A stretch of DNA of 64,000 nt from Dactylosporangium fulvum (GTDB taxonomy: Bacteria; Actinomycetota; Actinomycetes; Mycobacteriales; Micromonosporaceae): contig NZ_CP073720.1 in the NCBI RefSeq assembly GCF_025137375.1, forward strand, positions 10,006,501 to 10,070,500, written 5' to 3'. The translations under genes and the position numbers were made by a program. Under the pieces are notes generated by a model. That model worked only from the letters and a program-made list of their open reading frames with translations. It searched no databases and was not told where the DNA came from. Every line of letters begins with the position of its first letter. Position 1 is the first letter of the stretch. Shown in pieces: positions 56,095 through 64,000 of the stretch.

Positions 56095-57285
56095 TCAGCC
56101 GTTCAAGGCCGTCGTCGGCGGGATACGAGCCGCACGCGCGGCCGGGTAGAGCCCGGCTGCAGCGCCGATCACGAGCGTGGAGGCCAGTCCCACAACCACG
56201 GCCAGGAGAGGAACGACGATCGGCCAGTCGTTAAGCGGGGCGATCACCGTGGTGACCGCGGCGCCGAGGAGCGCGCCTATGACGCCGCCGAACGCGGAGA
56301 GGACGAGCGCCTCGGCGAGGAACTGGACACGGATGTGCGTCCGGGTCGCGCCGAGGGCGCGGCGCAAACCGACCTCCCGGTGGCGTTCGATGACGGAGAT
56401 GATCATTGTGTTGGCGACGCCGATCCCGCCGACGAGGAGTGCGATGCCACCGAGCCCGACGAGCAGACCGGTGAAAGCCTGATCGATCGCGGCCTTCGCA
56501 GCGAGTGCGTCGGAGGGGCGTGAGACGCTCACATCGCTCGGGAACTGCGGTTGGACCGTGCCGGGCAGCAGGGAACGGACTCGGTCGAAGGCGCCCTCGG
56601 CCGACCGTGCGTAGACGGTCGACGGGTTGCCCTGCCATCCGAACAGCCTGGCCGCGACCGGGCCGCCGATCAGGGCGGAGGTGTCCAACTCGGGCGCCAG
56701 CGGCGACGCAGCCAGGATGCCGATCACAGTGAAGGACCGGCCGCCCAGCCACACCTGCACGCCCGGTTCCACCACGCCCAGCCGTTCGGCGGCGGTGGCG
56801 CCCAGGACGACGGATGGGAACGCCGCTGTGGCGGGATTCAGCCATGCGCCGGCGCTCAGCTCGCTCCGGGTGACATCGAGCAGGTCCAGGTCAGCCGCAA
56901 CCACCTGGAGACCGCCGGTCGCCGACGGATCGATCAGCTCACTGCGGTACACGTGGAACGCCGGGAGCACCGCGATGCCGCTTGCCGCCTCGACGCCGTC
57001 GACGAGTCGGACTTTGCCGACGGTTTCGGGGGGCAATTTGGTCTGTTCCCCGAAGAGGTTCTTGGCCGGTTCGGCGCGCAAGAGATTGGTGCCCAGGCTG
57101 GTGAGCTGCTCGTTCACTCGCTGCTGGCTCGACGCCGAGATGCCGACCACCGCAAGCATCGCCGCGATGCCGATGGCGATGCCGAGTGCCGAGAGGACGG
57201 CGCGCAGCGGGCGGGCGCGCACTCCGGCAACCGCGAGGCGCGCGATGTCGGCTGGCAGCAGCGAGGAACGCGGGGTGCCGATCAT
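56095..57285 (-). CDS. MacB-type ABC transporter permease
   Basis: A 396-residue permease: one N-terminal helix (RAVLSALGIAIGIAAMLAVV), a periplasmic MacB-core domain (about 50-270) and three C-terminal helices (GLLVGLGGIALLVGGIGVAN, VIERHREVGLRRALGATRTH). This is the 400-residue form found with an HlyD-like adaptor. Its start overlaps the ATPase gene by four bases. It is the last gene of a lipoprotein-adaptor-ATPase-permease operon. Confidence 0.9.
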   Translation of the reverse strand: MIGTPRSSLLPADIARLAVAGVRARPLRAVLSALGIAIGIAAMLAVVGISASSQQRVNEQLTSLGTNLLRAEPAKNLFGEQTKLPPETVGKVRLVDGVEAASGIAVLPAFHVYRSELIDPSATGGLQVVAADLDLLDVTRSELSAGAWLNPATAAFPSVVLGATAAERLGVVEPGVQVWLGGRSFTVIGILAASPLAPELDTSALIGGPVAARLFGWQGNPSTVYARSAEGAFDRVRSLLPGTVQPQFPSDVSVSRPSDALAAKAAIDQAFTGLLVGLGGIALLVGGIGVANTMIISVIERHREVGLRRALGATRTHIRVQFLAEALVLSAFGGVIGALLGAAVTTVIAPLNDWPIVVPLLAVVVGLASTLVIGAAAGLYPAARAARIPPTTALNG

Positions 57286-57998
57286 GCGGCATGCTCCTCA
57301 CTCTGGGCGGTCTCCCGCTTGTTGGCGCACGAGTCCGAGATGACCCGCCCGTCGCGCACCGCGATGCGCCGGGGGAAAACCGCAGCGAGTTCCGCGTCGT
57401 GGGTGATGACGACAACCGTCGTGCCCGAACTGTTCAGTTCGCGAAGCAGCGCGACGACCGAGGCGCCCGATTCCGAGTCCAGATTGCCGGTCGGTTCGTC
57501 CGCAAGCAGCAGCACCGGATCGCCGACGACGGCGCGAGCGATCGCGACCCTCTGGCGTTCACCGCCGGAGAGCTGGTTCGGCTTGTGGCCGGTGCGATGA
57601 CCGAGGCCGACACGCTCCAGCGCGAGCCGGGCACGGCGGCGGCGCTCGGCTCGCGGGACGCCCGAGTAGAGCATTCCGTCCGCCACGATGTCGAGCGCCG
57701 CAACGCCCTCTGCCAGGTGGAACTGCTGGAACACGAATCCGATGCGATACGCCCGCAGCGCCGACAGTTCCGCGTCCGACATGCGCTGCACGTCCACCCC
57801 GGCGATCGTCGCCGAGCCTGCGGTCGGCCGGTCGAGGGTGCCGATCAGGTTCAGCAGCGTGGACTTGCCGGACCCGCTCGGGCCGACGACGGCCACGAGC
57901 TCACCCTGATCGATCGACAGGCTGACGCCCGCGCAAGCGAGTACCGACGGCTGGCCGTAGCTACGCTCGACACCGTCGAGCCGGATGATCTCGTTCAT
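57282..57998 (-). CDS. MacB-type ABC transporter ATPase
   Basis: A 238-residue ATPase: Walker A GPSGSGKST, FVFQQFHLAEGVAALDIVAD, signature LSGGERQRVAIARA, Walker B LLLADEPTGNLD and VVITHDAELAAVF. It overlaps both neighbours by four bases. Confidence 0.93.
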   Translation of the reverse strand: MNEIIRLDGVERSYGQPSVLACAGVSLSIDQGELVAVVGPSGSGKSTLLNLIGTLDRPTAGSATIAGVDVQRMSDAELSALRAYRIGFVFQQFHLAEGVAALDIVADGMLYSGVPRAERRRRARLALERVGLGHRTGHKPNQLSGGERQRVAIARAVVGDPVLLLADEPTGNLDSESGASVVALLRELNSSGTTVVVITHDAELAAVFPRRIAVRDGRVISDSCANKRETAQSEEHAA

Positions 57999-59074
57999 AC
58001 CTTCGGGACCACCACCTTCTGCCCCGCCTCCAGCCCGTCGCCGGAGATCTCGACGCGGCCGCCCGCGAAGATCCCCCTCGTGACCGGGACGCGTCGGGTC
58101 GATCCCTTCTCGTCCACGACCTCGACGCCGAACCGCTCGTCATCCAGGGCGATCAGCGCGGCCACCGGGACGGACAGCACGTTCTCGCGAACCTCGGACG
58201 GGAAACCGACCGTCACGTTGGCCTGCTGCAGATCCCCCGCAGCGGCGGGATCGTCGAGCGCGACCAGGACGGGGATGCTGACGCTGCCGTCGCTCTCCTG
58301 CTGCGGCGTCTCCACGGAGGTGACCTTCCCCGTTGTCCGGGTCCCCTCCGGGAGCGTGATCTGCACGGCACCGCCGACCTTCGCCAGCTGCTGGCTGGTC
58401 AGGGGCAACTTCACGTTCACATGCTTCTGCAGGGTCGTCACCGACAGGATCGCCGCTCCGCCGCCCACGGACCCGCCGAGCTGCACCTTGACGTCCTGCA
58501 CGCGTAGCTCGCCCCGGTCGAACACGATCCTGCCGAGGTCGATGCCGCCCGTGCGCTCCTGTCCGGTCGCCTTCTGCCAGGCGCGGATCGCCTCGGTCGT
58601 CGCCCAGCGGAACTTCCGATCGGGCTGCTCCTTGAAGAAGCCGAGAGCCGCGAGGTTCTCCTCGAGCTGCTGTACGTCCGGGCCGTCGCCCATACCCGAC
58701 GCGAACGGCCGCCAGGCGGGGATCGTGCCGCGGAAGAGGAACACCGGGACGTTGTCCACGAGGAAGAGCGGCTTGCCGACACCGACGGTCGCGCCCGGCC
58801 GCGGCGCCGAGGTGAGCACGCCCGTGATCGTCGACCCGATGTCGTGCGGGTCGGCGAACTTGAGCGATCCGGTGGCTTTGACCGAGCCGGAAAGCGTTCC
58901 GCGCTCGATCACCGCCTCCGCGGCACGGGGGCGGCTGGTCGGTTCGGTGGAGGGCGCCGACCGGGCGATAGCGAACACGGCACCCCCGCCCAGTGCGAGG
59001 ACGGCCGCCGCGGCGACGGCGATCCAGACGGTGCGCCGCCGCACGCGGGATGTGTGATCCGACACGGTCATCAT
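57995..59074 (-). CDS. HlyD-like adaptor with peptidoglycan-binding domain
   Basis: A 359-residue membrane-anchored adaptor. Helix at about 16-36 (TVWIAVAAAAVLALGGGAVF). After a barrel-sandwich segment (SGSVKATGSLKFADPHDIGS) comes a PG_binding_1 motif DVQQLEENLAALGFF and TTEAIRAWQKATGQ. Then the beta-barrel and a membrane-proximal part (VPVAALIALDDERFGVEVVD). The peptidoglycan domain where coiled hairpins occur in Gram-negatives suggests anchoring in the thick wall. It overlaps the lipoprotein and ATPase genes. Confidence 0.85.
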   Translation of the reverse strand: MMTVSDHTSRVRRRTVWIAVAAAAVLALGGGAVFAIARSAPSTEPTSRPRAAEAVIERGTLSGSVKATGSLKFADPHDIGSTITGVLTSAPRPGATVGVGKPLFLVDNVPVFLFRGTIPAWRPFASGMGDGPDVQQLEENLAALGFFKEQPDRKFRWATTEAIRAWQKATGQERTGGIDLGRIVFDRGELRVQDVKVQLGGSVGGGAAILSVTTLQKHVNVKLPLTSQQLAKVGGAVQITLPEGTRTTGKVTSVETPQQESDGSVSIPVLVALDDPAAAGDLQQANVTVGFPSEVRENVLSVPVAALIALDDERFGVEVVDEKGSTRRVPVTRGIFAGGRVEISGDGLEAGQKVVVPKV

Positions 59075-59565
59075 GGGCCCACCAGCGTCCCCGGCGCCAT
59101 GCCGCCGCCGCACTGCTCGACCACGCTTTGCGGCACGTCGCTCGGAACGCTCAGCGCCTCACCGGGCAGAGGATCCGGCACGTTCACGCCGTTCTTGCGG
59201 TAGCAGTTCGCCATCTCCAGCAGCGCGCGCTGCGCCTCCTTCTCGAACGCCTCCTTCTCCTCGTTCGTCAGCGGCGGCGGGTCGCCCACCTCGTCCCCAC
59301 ACTTCTGCATGACGTCCGCGGGTGCGCCGGGGGCGTTCTTGTTGCCGGCCCCGATGCCCGCGGCCGGGTCCTTGATGTCGTAGCCGTTGTCGCGCAAGCA
59401 CTGGTTGAACTTGAGCGTCCACGCCTCGCGCGATGCGCTGGAGGGCTTGGACGAGGGGTCGCCTTTGCCGTCGGGCGCAGCGCAGCCGGCGAAGGCGAGG
59501 ATCAGGAGCGGGACGGCGACGAGCGTCGCGAGTCTGCCGCCGCGACGGCGTGTGCGAGGTGTCAT
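59071..59565 (-). CDS. Small lipoprotein with cysteine-containing domain
   Basis: A 164-residue lipoprotein with lipobox LAFAGCAAPD. The mature part has three further cysteines in FNQCLRDNGYDIKDP, VMQKCGDEVG and MANCYRKNGVNVPD, plus EQCGGGM. The repeated CLRxxGxD(I/V)xDP pattern is a known feature of actinomycete lipoproteins encoded with MacB-type exporters. It has RBS GGAAGGAA and is the first gene of the export operon. It may capture the substrate. Confidence 0.8.
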   Translation of the reverse strand: MTPRTRRRGGRLATLVAVPLLILAFAGCAAPDGKGDPSSKPSSASREAWTLKFNQCLRDNGYDIKDPAAGIGAGNKNAPGAPADVMQKCGDEVGDPPPLTNEEKEAFEKEAQRALLEMANCYRKNGVNVPDPLPGEALSVPSDVPQSVVEQCGGGMAPGTLVGP

Positions 59566-59718
59566 TCGGGTTCCTTCCTCTCGGGACACTCGTCTCGAGC
59601 GCCGCGCCCAGTCAACGAACCCGTGTGTTCTCGGAAGGTTCAGGGATTCCTTTACGCTCGCGTTAGGGCACGTCTGGTGAGGTTGACCAGGCGCAGTACA
59701 GCCGGGAAGGGGGTCGCC

Positions 59719-60378
59719 GTGCGCGTGCTGATCGTGGAGGACGAGGTCTACCTCGGCGAGGCGGTCCAGACCGGTCTGCGCCGGGGGTCGATCGCCGCCG
59801 ATCTCGTGCACGACGGCGAGAGTGCGGTCGACGAGCTGCGCACGAACGACTACGACGTCGTGGTGCTTGACCGTGACATCCCCGGCCTGCATGGCGACGA
59901 CGTCTGCGCGTGGGTGGTGGCGAACCGCCCGGACTGCCGCGTGCTGATGCTCACCGCCGCGAGCGGGCTCGGTGACAAGGTGAGCGGGTTCGAGCTCGGC
60001 GCCGACGACTACCTCGCCAAGCCCTTCGACTTCCCCGAGCTGGTGATGCGGCTACGCGCGCTCGAGCGGCGCCCGGCGCAGGGGCGGCCGCCGGTGCTGG
60101 AGAACGCCGGTGTGCGCCTGGATCCGTTCCGGTGCGAGGTGTACCGGGACGGCCGGCTGATTCGGCTCGCCCGCAAGGAGTTCGCGGTCCTCGACGTCCT
60201 GATGCGCGCGGAGGGCGGTGTGGTCAGCGCCGAGACGCTCCTGGAGAAGGCCTGGGACGCCAACGCCGATCCGTTCACCAATACGATCCGGGTGACGGTC
60301 TCGAACCTCCGCAAGCGCCTCGGGTCGCCGCCGGTGATCCACACCGTCCGCGGCAGCGGATACCGGTTCGGCGCATGA
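59719..60378 (+). CDS. OmpR-family response regulator
   Basis: A 219-residue regulator: receiver domain with IVEDEVYLGEAV, phosphorylation Asp in VVVLDRDIPGLHGDDVC, Thr in LMLTAASG and Lys in YLAKPFDFPE. The winged helix (about 130-219) reads RLARKEFAVLDVLMRAEGGV and PFTNTIRVTVSNLRKRLG. GTG start at 59719 after GGGAAGGGGG. Divergent from the export operon and overlapping the kinase gene (ATGA). Confidence 0.92.
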   Translation: MRVLIVEDEVYLGEAVQTGLRRGSIAADLVHDGESAVDELRTNDYDVVVLDRDIPGLHGDDVCAWVVANRPDCRVLMLTAASGLGDKVSGFELGADDYLAKPFDFPELVMRLRALERRPAQGRPPVLENAGVRLDPFRCEVYRDGRLIRLARKEFAVLDVLMRAEGGVVSAETLLEKAWDANADPFTNTIRVTVSNLRKRLGSPPVIHTVRGSGYRFGA

Positions 60379-61556
60379 CCGGGAAGACGCGACGATTCAC
60401 CATCCGCGCGCGGCTGGCGGTCGCCATCGCCGTGCTGCTCGCGGTCATCGGTGCCCTCATGCTCGGCGTGGTGTACCTGTTCATGCGGTACGTACCTCTC
60501 TACTCCCTCACGCCGATGCAGGGCCTCGAAGCGCCCAGCAGCGTCCCGCAGGCCACGACCCACCCGTCCGCGGTCATCTCGAACACCGATCCGGCGTTCG
60601 CCGGGCCGGTGATCAGCAGTACGGACGACGTGTTCCGGCTGCTGCTGACGGCCTCCATCACCGCCTTCGTCGTGCTTGCCGTCGTCGGTGCCATCGCCGG
60701 ATGGGTCATCGCCGGCAGGATGTTGCGGCCGCTGCAGGCGATCAACCGCGTGGCCAAGAGCGCGGCGTCGGGCGATCTCACCCAGCGCGTCAGCGGCGAC
60801 GGACCGCACGACGAACTGCGCGATCTCGCGGAGACGCTCGACGACATGCTCTCGCGGCTGGAACGATCCGTCGGCGAGCATCAGCGTTTCGCCGCGAACG
60901 CCTCCCACGAGCTGCGCACCCCGATTGCGACCACGCAGACCCTGCTGGATGTTGCGCTCGCCGACCCGGACCTTGATCTGCCTGCGCTGCGCCGGACGGC
61001 GGAGCGGATCCGCGAGATAAACCAGCGCAACCGAGAGACGATCGAGTCTCTCCTGACGCTGGCCGACGCCGAGGGCGGACAGCTCCGCCAGGAGCGCGTG
61101 CGGCTCGACGCGCTCGTCCACGACGCCCTGCGCGCCGAGGAGTCCGCGGCAGAGGCACTCGGCCTCACCGTCGAGGCCGAACTGGTGCCGGCCACGCTCA
61201 CCGGCGATCCGGCGCTCCTCCGACAGGCGGTGGCCAACCTCGTGCAGAACGCGGTACGGCACAACGTGCGAGACGGCCGCATCCGGATCACGGTGGACCG
61301 AACGTCGACGGACGTATGCCTCATCGTCGAGAACTCCGGCGCGGCGCTGTCCGAGGAACTCGTCGCCACGCTGACCGAGCCGTTCGTCCGCGGCCACGGT
61401 CGTGTGGCCGGTCCGGGCAGAGGACACGGTCTCGGACTGGCGCTCGCGCGCAGCGTGAGCGAGGCACACCACGCCCGGCTCGTCCTCCAAGCCCGCGACA
61501 AGGGCGGCCTCATTACCGAGGTCCGCTTCCCGGCGGACGATGACGGCCTCGCGTAG
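60375..61556 (+). CDS. Sensor histidine kinase
   Basis: A 393-residue kinase with two transmembrane helices (about 16-38 and 97-117), a short extracytoplasmic loop, HAMP (RMLRPLQAINRVAKSAASGD), HisKA with RFAANASHELRTPIATTQTL and HATPase (NLVQNAVRHNV, GHGLGLALARSV). The N-box is canonical. The D-box is VENSGAALSEE, where the usual DxGxG is NSGA, a modest deviation. It pairs with the OmpR-type regulator and probably senses an envelope stress or peptide exported by the divergent operon. Confidence 0.9.
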   Translation: MTGKTRRFTIRARLAVAIAVLLAVIGALMLGVVYLFMRYVPLYSLTPMQGLEAPSSVPQATTHPSAVISNTDPAFAGPVISSTDDVFRLLLTASITAFVVLAVVGAIAGWVIAGRMLRPLQAINRVAKSAASGDLTQRVSGDGPHDELRDLAETLDDMLSRLERSVGEHQRFAANASHELRTPIATTQTLLDVALADPDLDLPALRRTAERIREINQRNRETIESLLTLADAEGGQLRQERVRLDALVHDALRAEESAAEALGLTVEAELVPATLTGDPALLRQAVANLVQNAVRHNVRDGRIRITVDRTSTDVCLIVENSGAALSEELVATLTEPFVRGHGRVAGPGRGHGLGLALARSVSEAHHARLVLQARDKGGLITEVRFPADDDGLA

Positions 61557-61621
61557 CCTGCCGAGCCCGTCACGCCCAGATCGGATGATTTCCGCGGACC
61601 GCCTTGACGATGGGGTCGAGG

Positions 61622-62794
61622 CTAATCTGTGGACGAACGCCCACGTTTGAAGTGCGTCCACGGAGAATAACGCTGGCCCTCGGACCCTACGAAGGCTCCA
61701 TCCGTCCTTGGGGGCACCGAATGCCGCTTCCAGTTCGCGGTGAAGACCACGCGGTAACGTCGGCGCTGGTGCGACGGCGTTGCATTCAGTGCTCGTTGGC
61801 GGGCCGCGACGGACGCTTGCGTATTCATGGGTTTGGAAGCTGGTTGCGGATTTGCGCGCAGTGCGGCAACGAGCCACCGGCCCGCAGCGGCGCTGCTCGG
61901 TGGCGCCGGCATCCCATTGATGATGCATACCAACTGCCAGTAGCGTTCCGCGCGAGCATCCGCGGCGATCTCGAGTTGCTCGAGCAGCCTGCGTCTGGCC
62001 TCGCGGCAGTCGTCGCCGATCCCTGTTTGAGTGGGCAGCCAGACCCTGACGATCTCGGCGACGATCCGCTCAGCGTCCGGCGAGTCTGCGGAGATGTCGT
62101 CTGCCAGGGCCCTGAACACAGTTTGGGTCCACATCTCGGTCACTCGTTCGACAGCAGCCGTTTCAGCGGCTTCGTGCGAGCCCGGTGCGTGCTCATCCGC
62201 GTATCTGGCGACCCGGTTCATCGCCGTTCGCAGCTTCGGATCCTGAATCAGATCGGTGAGCTCGATCCACGCGTCGACCTGTTCGGCTGTCGGGTCGTCA
62301 GGGAGCTCCGGCGCGGCGGCCCGAAGCCGATCGCGATAATCGGGCACATCGAGACCCTTGACCGTCTCGGCGATGAACCTGTCGATCATCGCGGCACGTT
62401 CCGCGGCGGACAGACGGGTCAGGTTGCTGACGACTGAGAGTTCCTCGGCGGTCGAATGATGCGCTGCGACCCAACGCAAAACAGCGCGTTGCAGCCGTAG
62501 CCTCCGAATTTGAGCATCAAGCGCGTCGGCGTGTGTGGCCGCCACCTCGGAAAGGCCTCGCTCCGATCCCATGACCTCGCGGATCGCCGCCAGACCGAGA
62601 CCCAGCTCCCGCAGCGTCCTCGCCAGCTCGAGTTGTGCCACGGCTCGCGCGTCGTAGCGGCGGTATCCGGCCCGGGTGCGGTCCGCCGGAGACAGAAGCC
62701 CGCAGTCGGACCAGCGCCGGATGAGCTTGACCGGCAGACCGGACCGTTTGGCCAGGTCACCGATGCTCAGCAGTTCCTCGTCGCCTACCGTCAC
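61622..62794 (-). CDS. MerR-family regulator with long effector domain
   Basis: A 390-residue regulator. The MerR HTH and wing (about 8-75) read LLSIGDLAKRSGLPVKLIRR, CGLLSPADRTRAGYRRYDAR, then a dimer helix QIRRLRLQRAVLRWV. The remaining 250 residues form an unfamiliar alpha-helical effector domain (DRFIAETVKGLDVPDYRDRL), which may bind a drug, as in TipA-like proteins. The GTG at 62794 coincides with the predicted transcription start, so the mRNA may be leaderless. The last 50 residues look poorly conserved. It probably controls its own gene and the S12 gene. Confidence 0.85.
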   Translation of the reverse strand: MTVGDEELLSIGDLAKRSGLPVKLIRRWSDCGLLSPADRTRAGYRRYDARAVAQLELARTLRELGLGLAAIREVMGSERGLSEVAATHADALDAQIRRLRLQRAVLRWVAAHHSTAEELSVVSNLTRLSAAERAAMIDRFIAETVKGLDVPDYRDRLRAAAPELPDDPTAEQVDAWIELTDLIQDPKLRTAMNRVARYADEHAPGSHEAAETAAVERVTEMWTQTVFRALADDISADSPDAERIVAEIVRVWLPTQTGIGDDCREARRRLLEQLEIAADARAERYWQLVCIINGMPAPPSSAAAGRWLVAALRANPQPASKPMNTQASVAARQRALNATPSHQRRRYRVVFTANWKRHSVPPRTDGAFVGSEGQRYSPWTHFKRGRSSTD

Positions 62795-62800
62795 GCCTCC

Positions 62801-62831
62801 ACCATCAGGTCTCCCACCGTGGGAGAGTCAA
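62801..62831 (-). promoter_or_regulatory. MerR-type promoter of the regulator gene
   Basis: -35 TTGACT (62831-62826) and -10-like GATGGT (62806-62801) separated by 19 bases, the long spacer typical of MerR-controlled promoters. Directly behind the -35 lies the inverted repeat CTCCC-ACCGT-GGGAG (62811-62825). The same arrangement precedes the S12 gene. Confidence 0.75.
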
Positions 62832-62926
62832 CCGCGGGCACGGCGATCGACCACCAGCTCGACCTCACCCATTACCTCAGGTTACGGGCCTGCTGCCCGT
62901 GGGTCACTCGGGAAGGCTCGCAACGT

Positions 62927-63301
62927 CTACGAACCCTTCTGCTTGGATCCGTAGCGGCTGCGACCTTGTCCACGCCCACGCACGCCTGCCGTGTCCCGCA
63001 CCCCTCGAATGATTTTGTAGCGGACGCCGGGAAGATCCTTCACCCGGCCGCCACGGACGAGGACCATCGAGTGTTCCTGGAGATTGTGCCCTTCTCCCGG
63101 AATGTACGCGGTAACCTCCACACCGCTCGACAGCTTCACCCGTGCCACCTTCCGCAAGGCCGAATTGGGCTTCTTGGGCGTCGTCGTATATACCCGCACG
63201 CAGATCCCGGCGAGTTGTGGGTTGCCGTTCAGCGCGGGCGTCTTGGACTGCTTTGTTTTCTTCTTACGACCTTTGCGAACCAGTTGCTGGATCGTTGGCA
63301 T
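62927..63301 (-). CDS. rpsL: Ribosomal protein S12, probable paralogue
   Basis: A 124-residue S12: MPTIQQLVRKGRKKKT, TTTPKKPNSALRKVARVKLS, AYIPGEGHNLQEHSMVLVRG and RVKDLPGVRYKIIRG. The decoding-site residues Lys43, Lys88, Asp89 and Pro91 are intact, so it is not a classical streptomycin-resistance allele. It differs from usual actinobacterial S12 at NPQLAGICVRV (positions 27-37, normally SPQRRGVCTRV) and has a less basic C-terminus (RGRGQGRSRYGSKQKGS). Housekeeping rpsL sits with rpsG, fusA and tuf; here none is present. Instead it lies between a MerR gene and an MFS pump and has a MerR-type promoter. ATG 63301 follows GAAGGG. Confidence 0.9.
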   Translation of the reverse strand: MPTIQQLVRKGRKKKTKQSKTPALNGNPQLAGICVRVYTTTPKKPNSALRKVARVKLSSGVEVTAYIPGEGHNLQEHSMVLVRGGRVKDLPGVRYKIIRGVRDTAGVRGRGQGRSRYGSKQKGS

Positions 63302-63339
63302 TTTGACCCTTCGGCATGTTGAGCGAACCGACAGCACCC

Positions 63340-63370
63340 AGCATCGTGTCTCCCTGCGTGGGAGGGTCAA
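63340..63370 (-). promoter_or_regulatory. MerR-type promoter of the S12 gene
   Basis: -35 TTGACC (63370-63365), inverted repeat CTCCC-TGCGT-GGGAG (63350-63364) and -10-like GATGCT (63345-63340), spacer 19 bases. It matches the MerR gene's promoter in element order, spacing and 13 of 15 bases of the repeat. It starts five bases outside the MFS stop codon. Confidence 0.75.
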
Positions 63371-63374
63371 CTGC

Positions 63375-64000
63375 TCAGCGCTGATCCTCTTCTTGCTTGA
63401 CCTGTGCCACCGGTCCAGGCTGGGAGGTCCTGGGCATGACAACGGCGACAGCCACGGCCGCCAGCACAAGAAGCGCCACCGCAGTCCACAGCGCAGCGTC
63501 GAAACCTGCGACGATGGCACCATCGATCACGTTCTGGCCCGGTGCCGCGCGGATCGCGTCCGCAGTGGCAATCGCCGCGACAGTGTTGAGCAATGCGGTA
63601 CCGATTGATCCCCCGAGCTGAGTGGCGGCGTTCACCGTGGCCGATGCCGCACCGGTGTCGTCGCCCACGCCGTTGGTCGCCGCCGCGACCGCAGGGGTGA
63701 TCGTGCAGCCGAGCCCGAGACCGATCAGGATCTCGGCGGGCAGGAACCGTGTGAGATACAGCTCCGGCGTGCCGGGTGTGAGTCCGACCAACAGCGCCAT
63801 CCCCGCGGCCATCACCACGAGCGCCGGAATGATCAAGTGACGCGTCCCCAGTCGCGGCCCCAGCAGGCCGGCGATCAGCGTCGAGCCGATCGCGATCGCC
63901 AACGCCAGGGGCAGGAACGCCAACCCGGCGCTGATCGGCGTGTAGCGAGGAGCTGCTGAAACCAATAGGTCAGCACCAGGAAGAACCCGAACAGCGCCAG
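63375..64000 (-). CDS. MFS transporter, partial, apparent frameshift
   Basis: The C-terminal half of a DHA2-type drug exporter; the 5' part is outside the window. Recognised segments: ISAGLAFLPLALAIAIGSTL, LPAEILIGLGLGCTITPAVA and SATVNAATQLGGSIGTALLN. At about 63950 the frame changes: the segment ALFGFFLVLTYWFQQLL reads in another frame than RYTPISAGL, which fits a missing base. It lies upstream of the S12 gene on the same strand. It could be a real break or a sequencing error. Substrate unknown; export of a drug is the usual role. Confidence 0.75.
   Translation of the reverse strand, partial: GAVRVLPGADLLVSAAPRYTPISAGLAFLPLALAIAIGSTLIAGLLGPRLGTRHLIIPALVVMAAGMALLVGLTPGTPELYLTRFLPAEILIGLGLGCTITPAVAAATNGVGDDTGAASATVNAATQLGGSIGTALLNTVAAIATADAIRAAPGQNVIDGAIVAGFDAALWTAVALLVLAAVAVAVVMPRTSQPGPVAQVKQEEDQR

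Noticed and set aside
62927..63301. The S12 gene as a streptomycin-resistance allele
   Set aside because: Lys43, Lys88 and Pro91, the usual resistance positions, are all wild type.

Overview
The window is high-GC DNA from an actinomycete. The gene types point to a filamentous, probably Micromonosporaceae-like, organism: several SigE-family ECF sigma/anti-sigma pairs, a conservon (cvnABCD), a bacterial DMATS-type prenyltransferase, DUF3152, actinobacterial-type integrases and many frame-overlapping GTGA/ATGA operons. The genus cannot be fixed from sequence reading alone.

Layout. 0-8.4 kb is a molybdenum region: a di-Mop molbindin, a hypothetical gene, a secreted S1 protease, then a tightly overlapping minus-strand operon (HTH-Mop regulator, modA, modB, modC). 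Divergently follow a kinase-like/methyltransferase fusion and moeA, which is frameshifted. 8.7-20.7 kb is an accessory region. It opens with a 3' tRNA-Arg(ACG)-like fragment overlapping the end of a tyrosine integrase, and continues with a broken type VII secretion eccC, sigma/anti-sigma pairs, a XerD-like recombinase, a SUKH-like orphan, a decayed second integrase and sliced-off gene ends. 21-26 kb has a third sigma/anti-sigma pair, then DUF3152 and a class A PBP whose transpeptidase active site is lost. 26.3-31.2 kb is an ISL3 scar and a five-gene operon: MacB-type ABC transporter, two-component system and a 44-residue membrane peptide. 31.4-38.9 kb holds a CPBP protease, an IS1182 remnant joined to a zinc-ribbon tail, a YtrA-type GntR/ABC operon, and a MarR and an MFS pump with the same operator. 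39-44.7 kb holds a group II intron remnant, SDR-MarR-VOC, PadR plus membrane protein, and AraC-SDR. 45-51.4 kb is a secreted M1 peptidase and a three-gene prenylindole cluster (DMATS prenyltransferase, tryptophanase, StyA-like monooxygenase). 51.4-55.3 kb is the conservon. 56-61.6 kb is a four-gene lipoprotein/adaptor/ABC export operon facing an OmpR-type two-component system. 61.6-64 kb is a MerR regulator, a second-site ribosomal protein S12 gene and an MFS pump that runs off the window.

The most novel-looking system is the last one. MerR and the S12 gene have matching promoters, each with TTGAC(T/C), a CTCCC-N5-GGGAG box and a 19-bp spacer. This suggests an inducible alternative S12 next to a drug pump. 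Also notable are the PBP without its SxxK motif, the kinase-like/methyltransferase fusion beside moeA, and the accessory island with its relics. Several genes (moeA, one sigma gene, the terminal MFS, eccC twice, the second integrase) carry apparent one-base frameshifts. Some may be sequencing errors, and raw reads would settle this.
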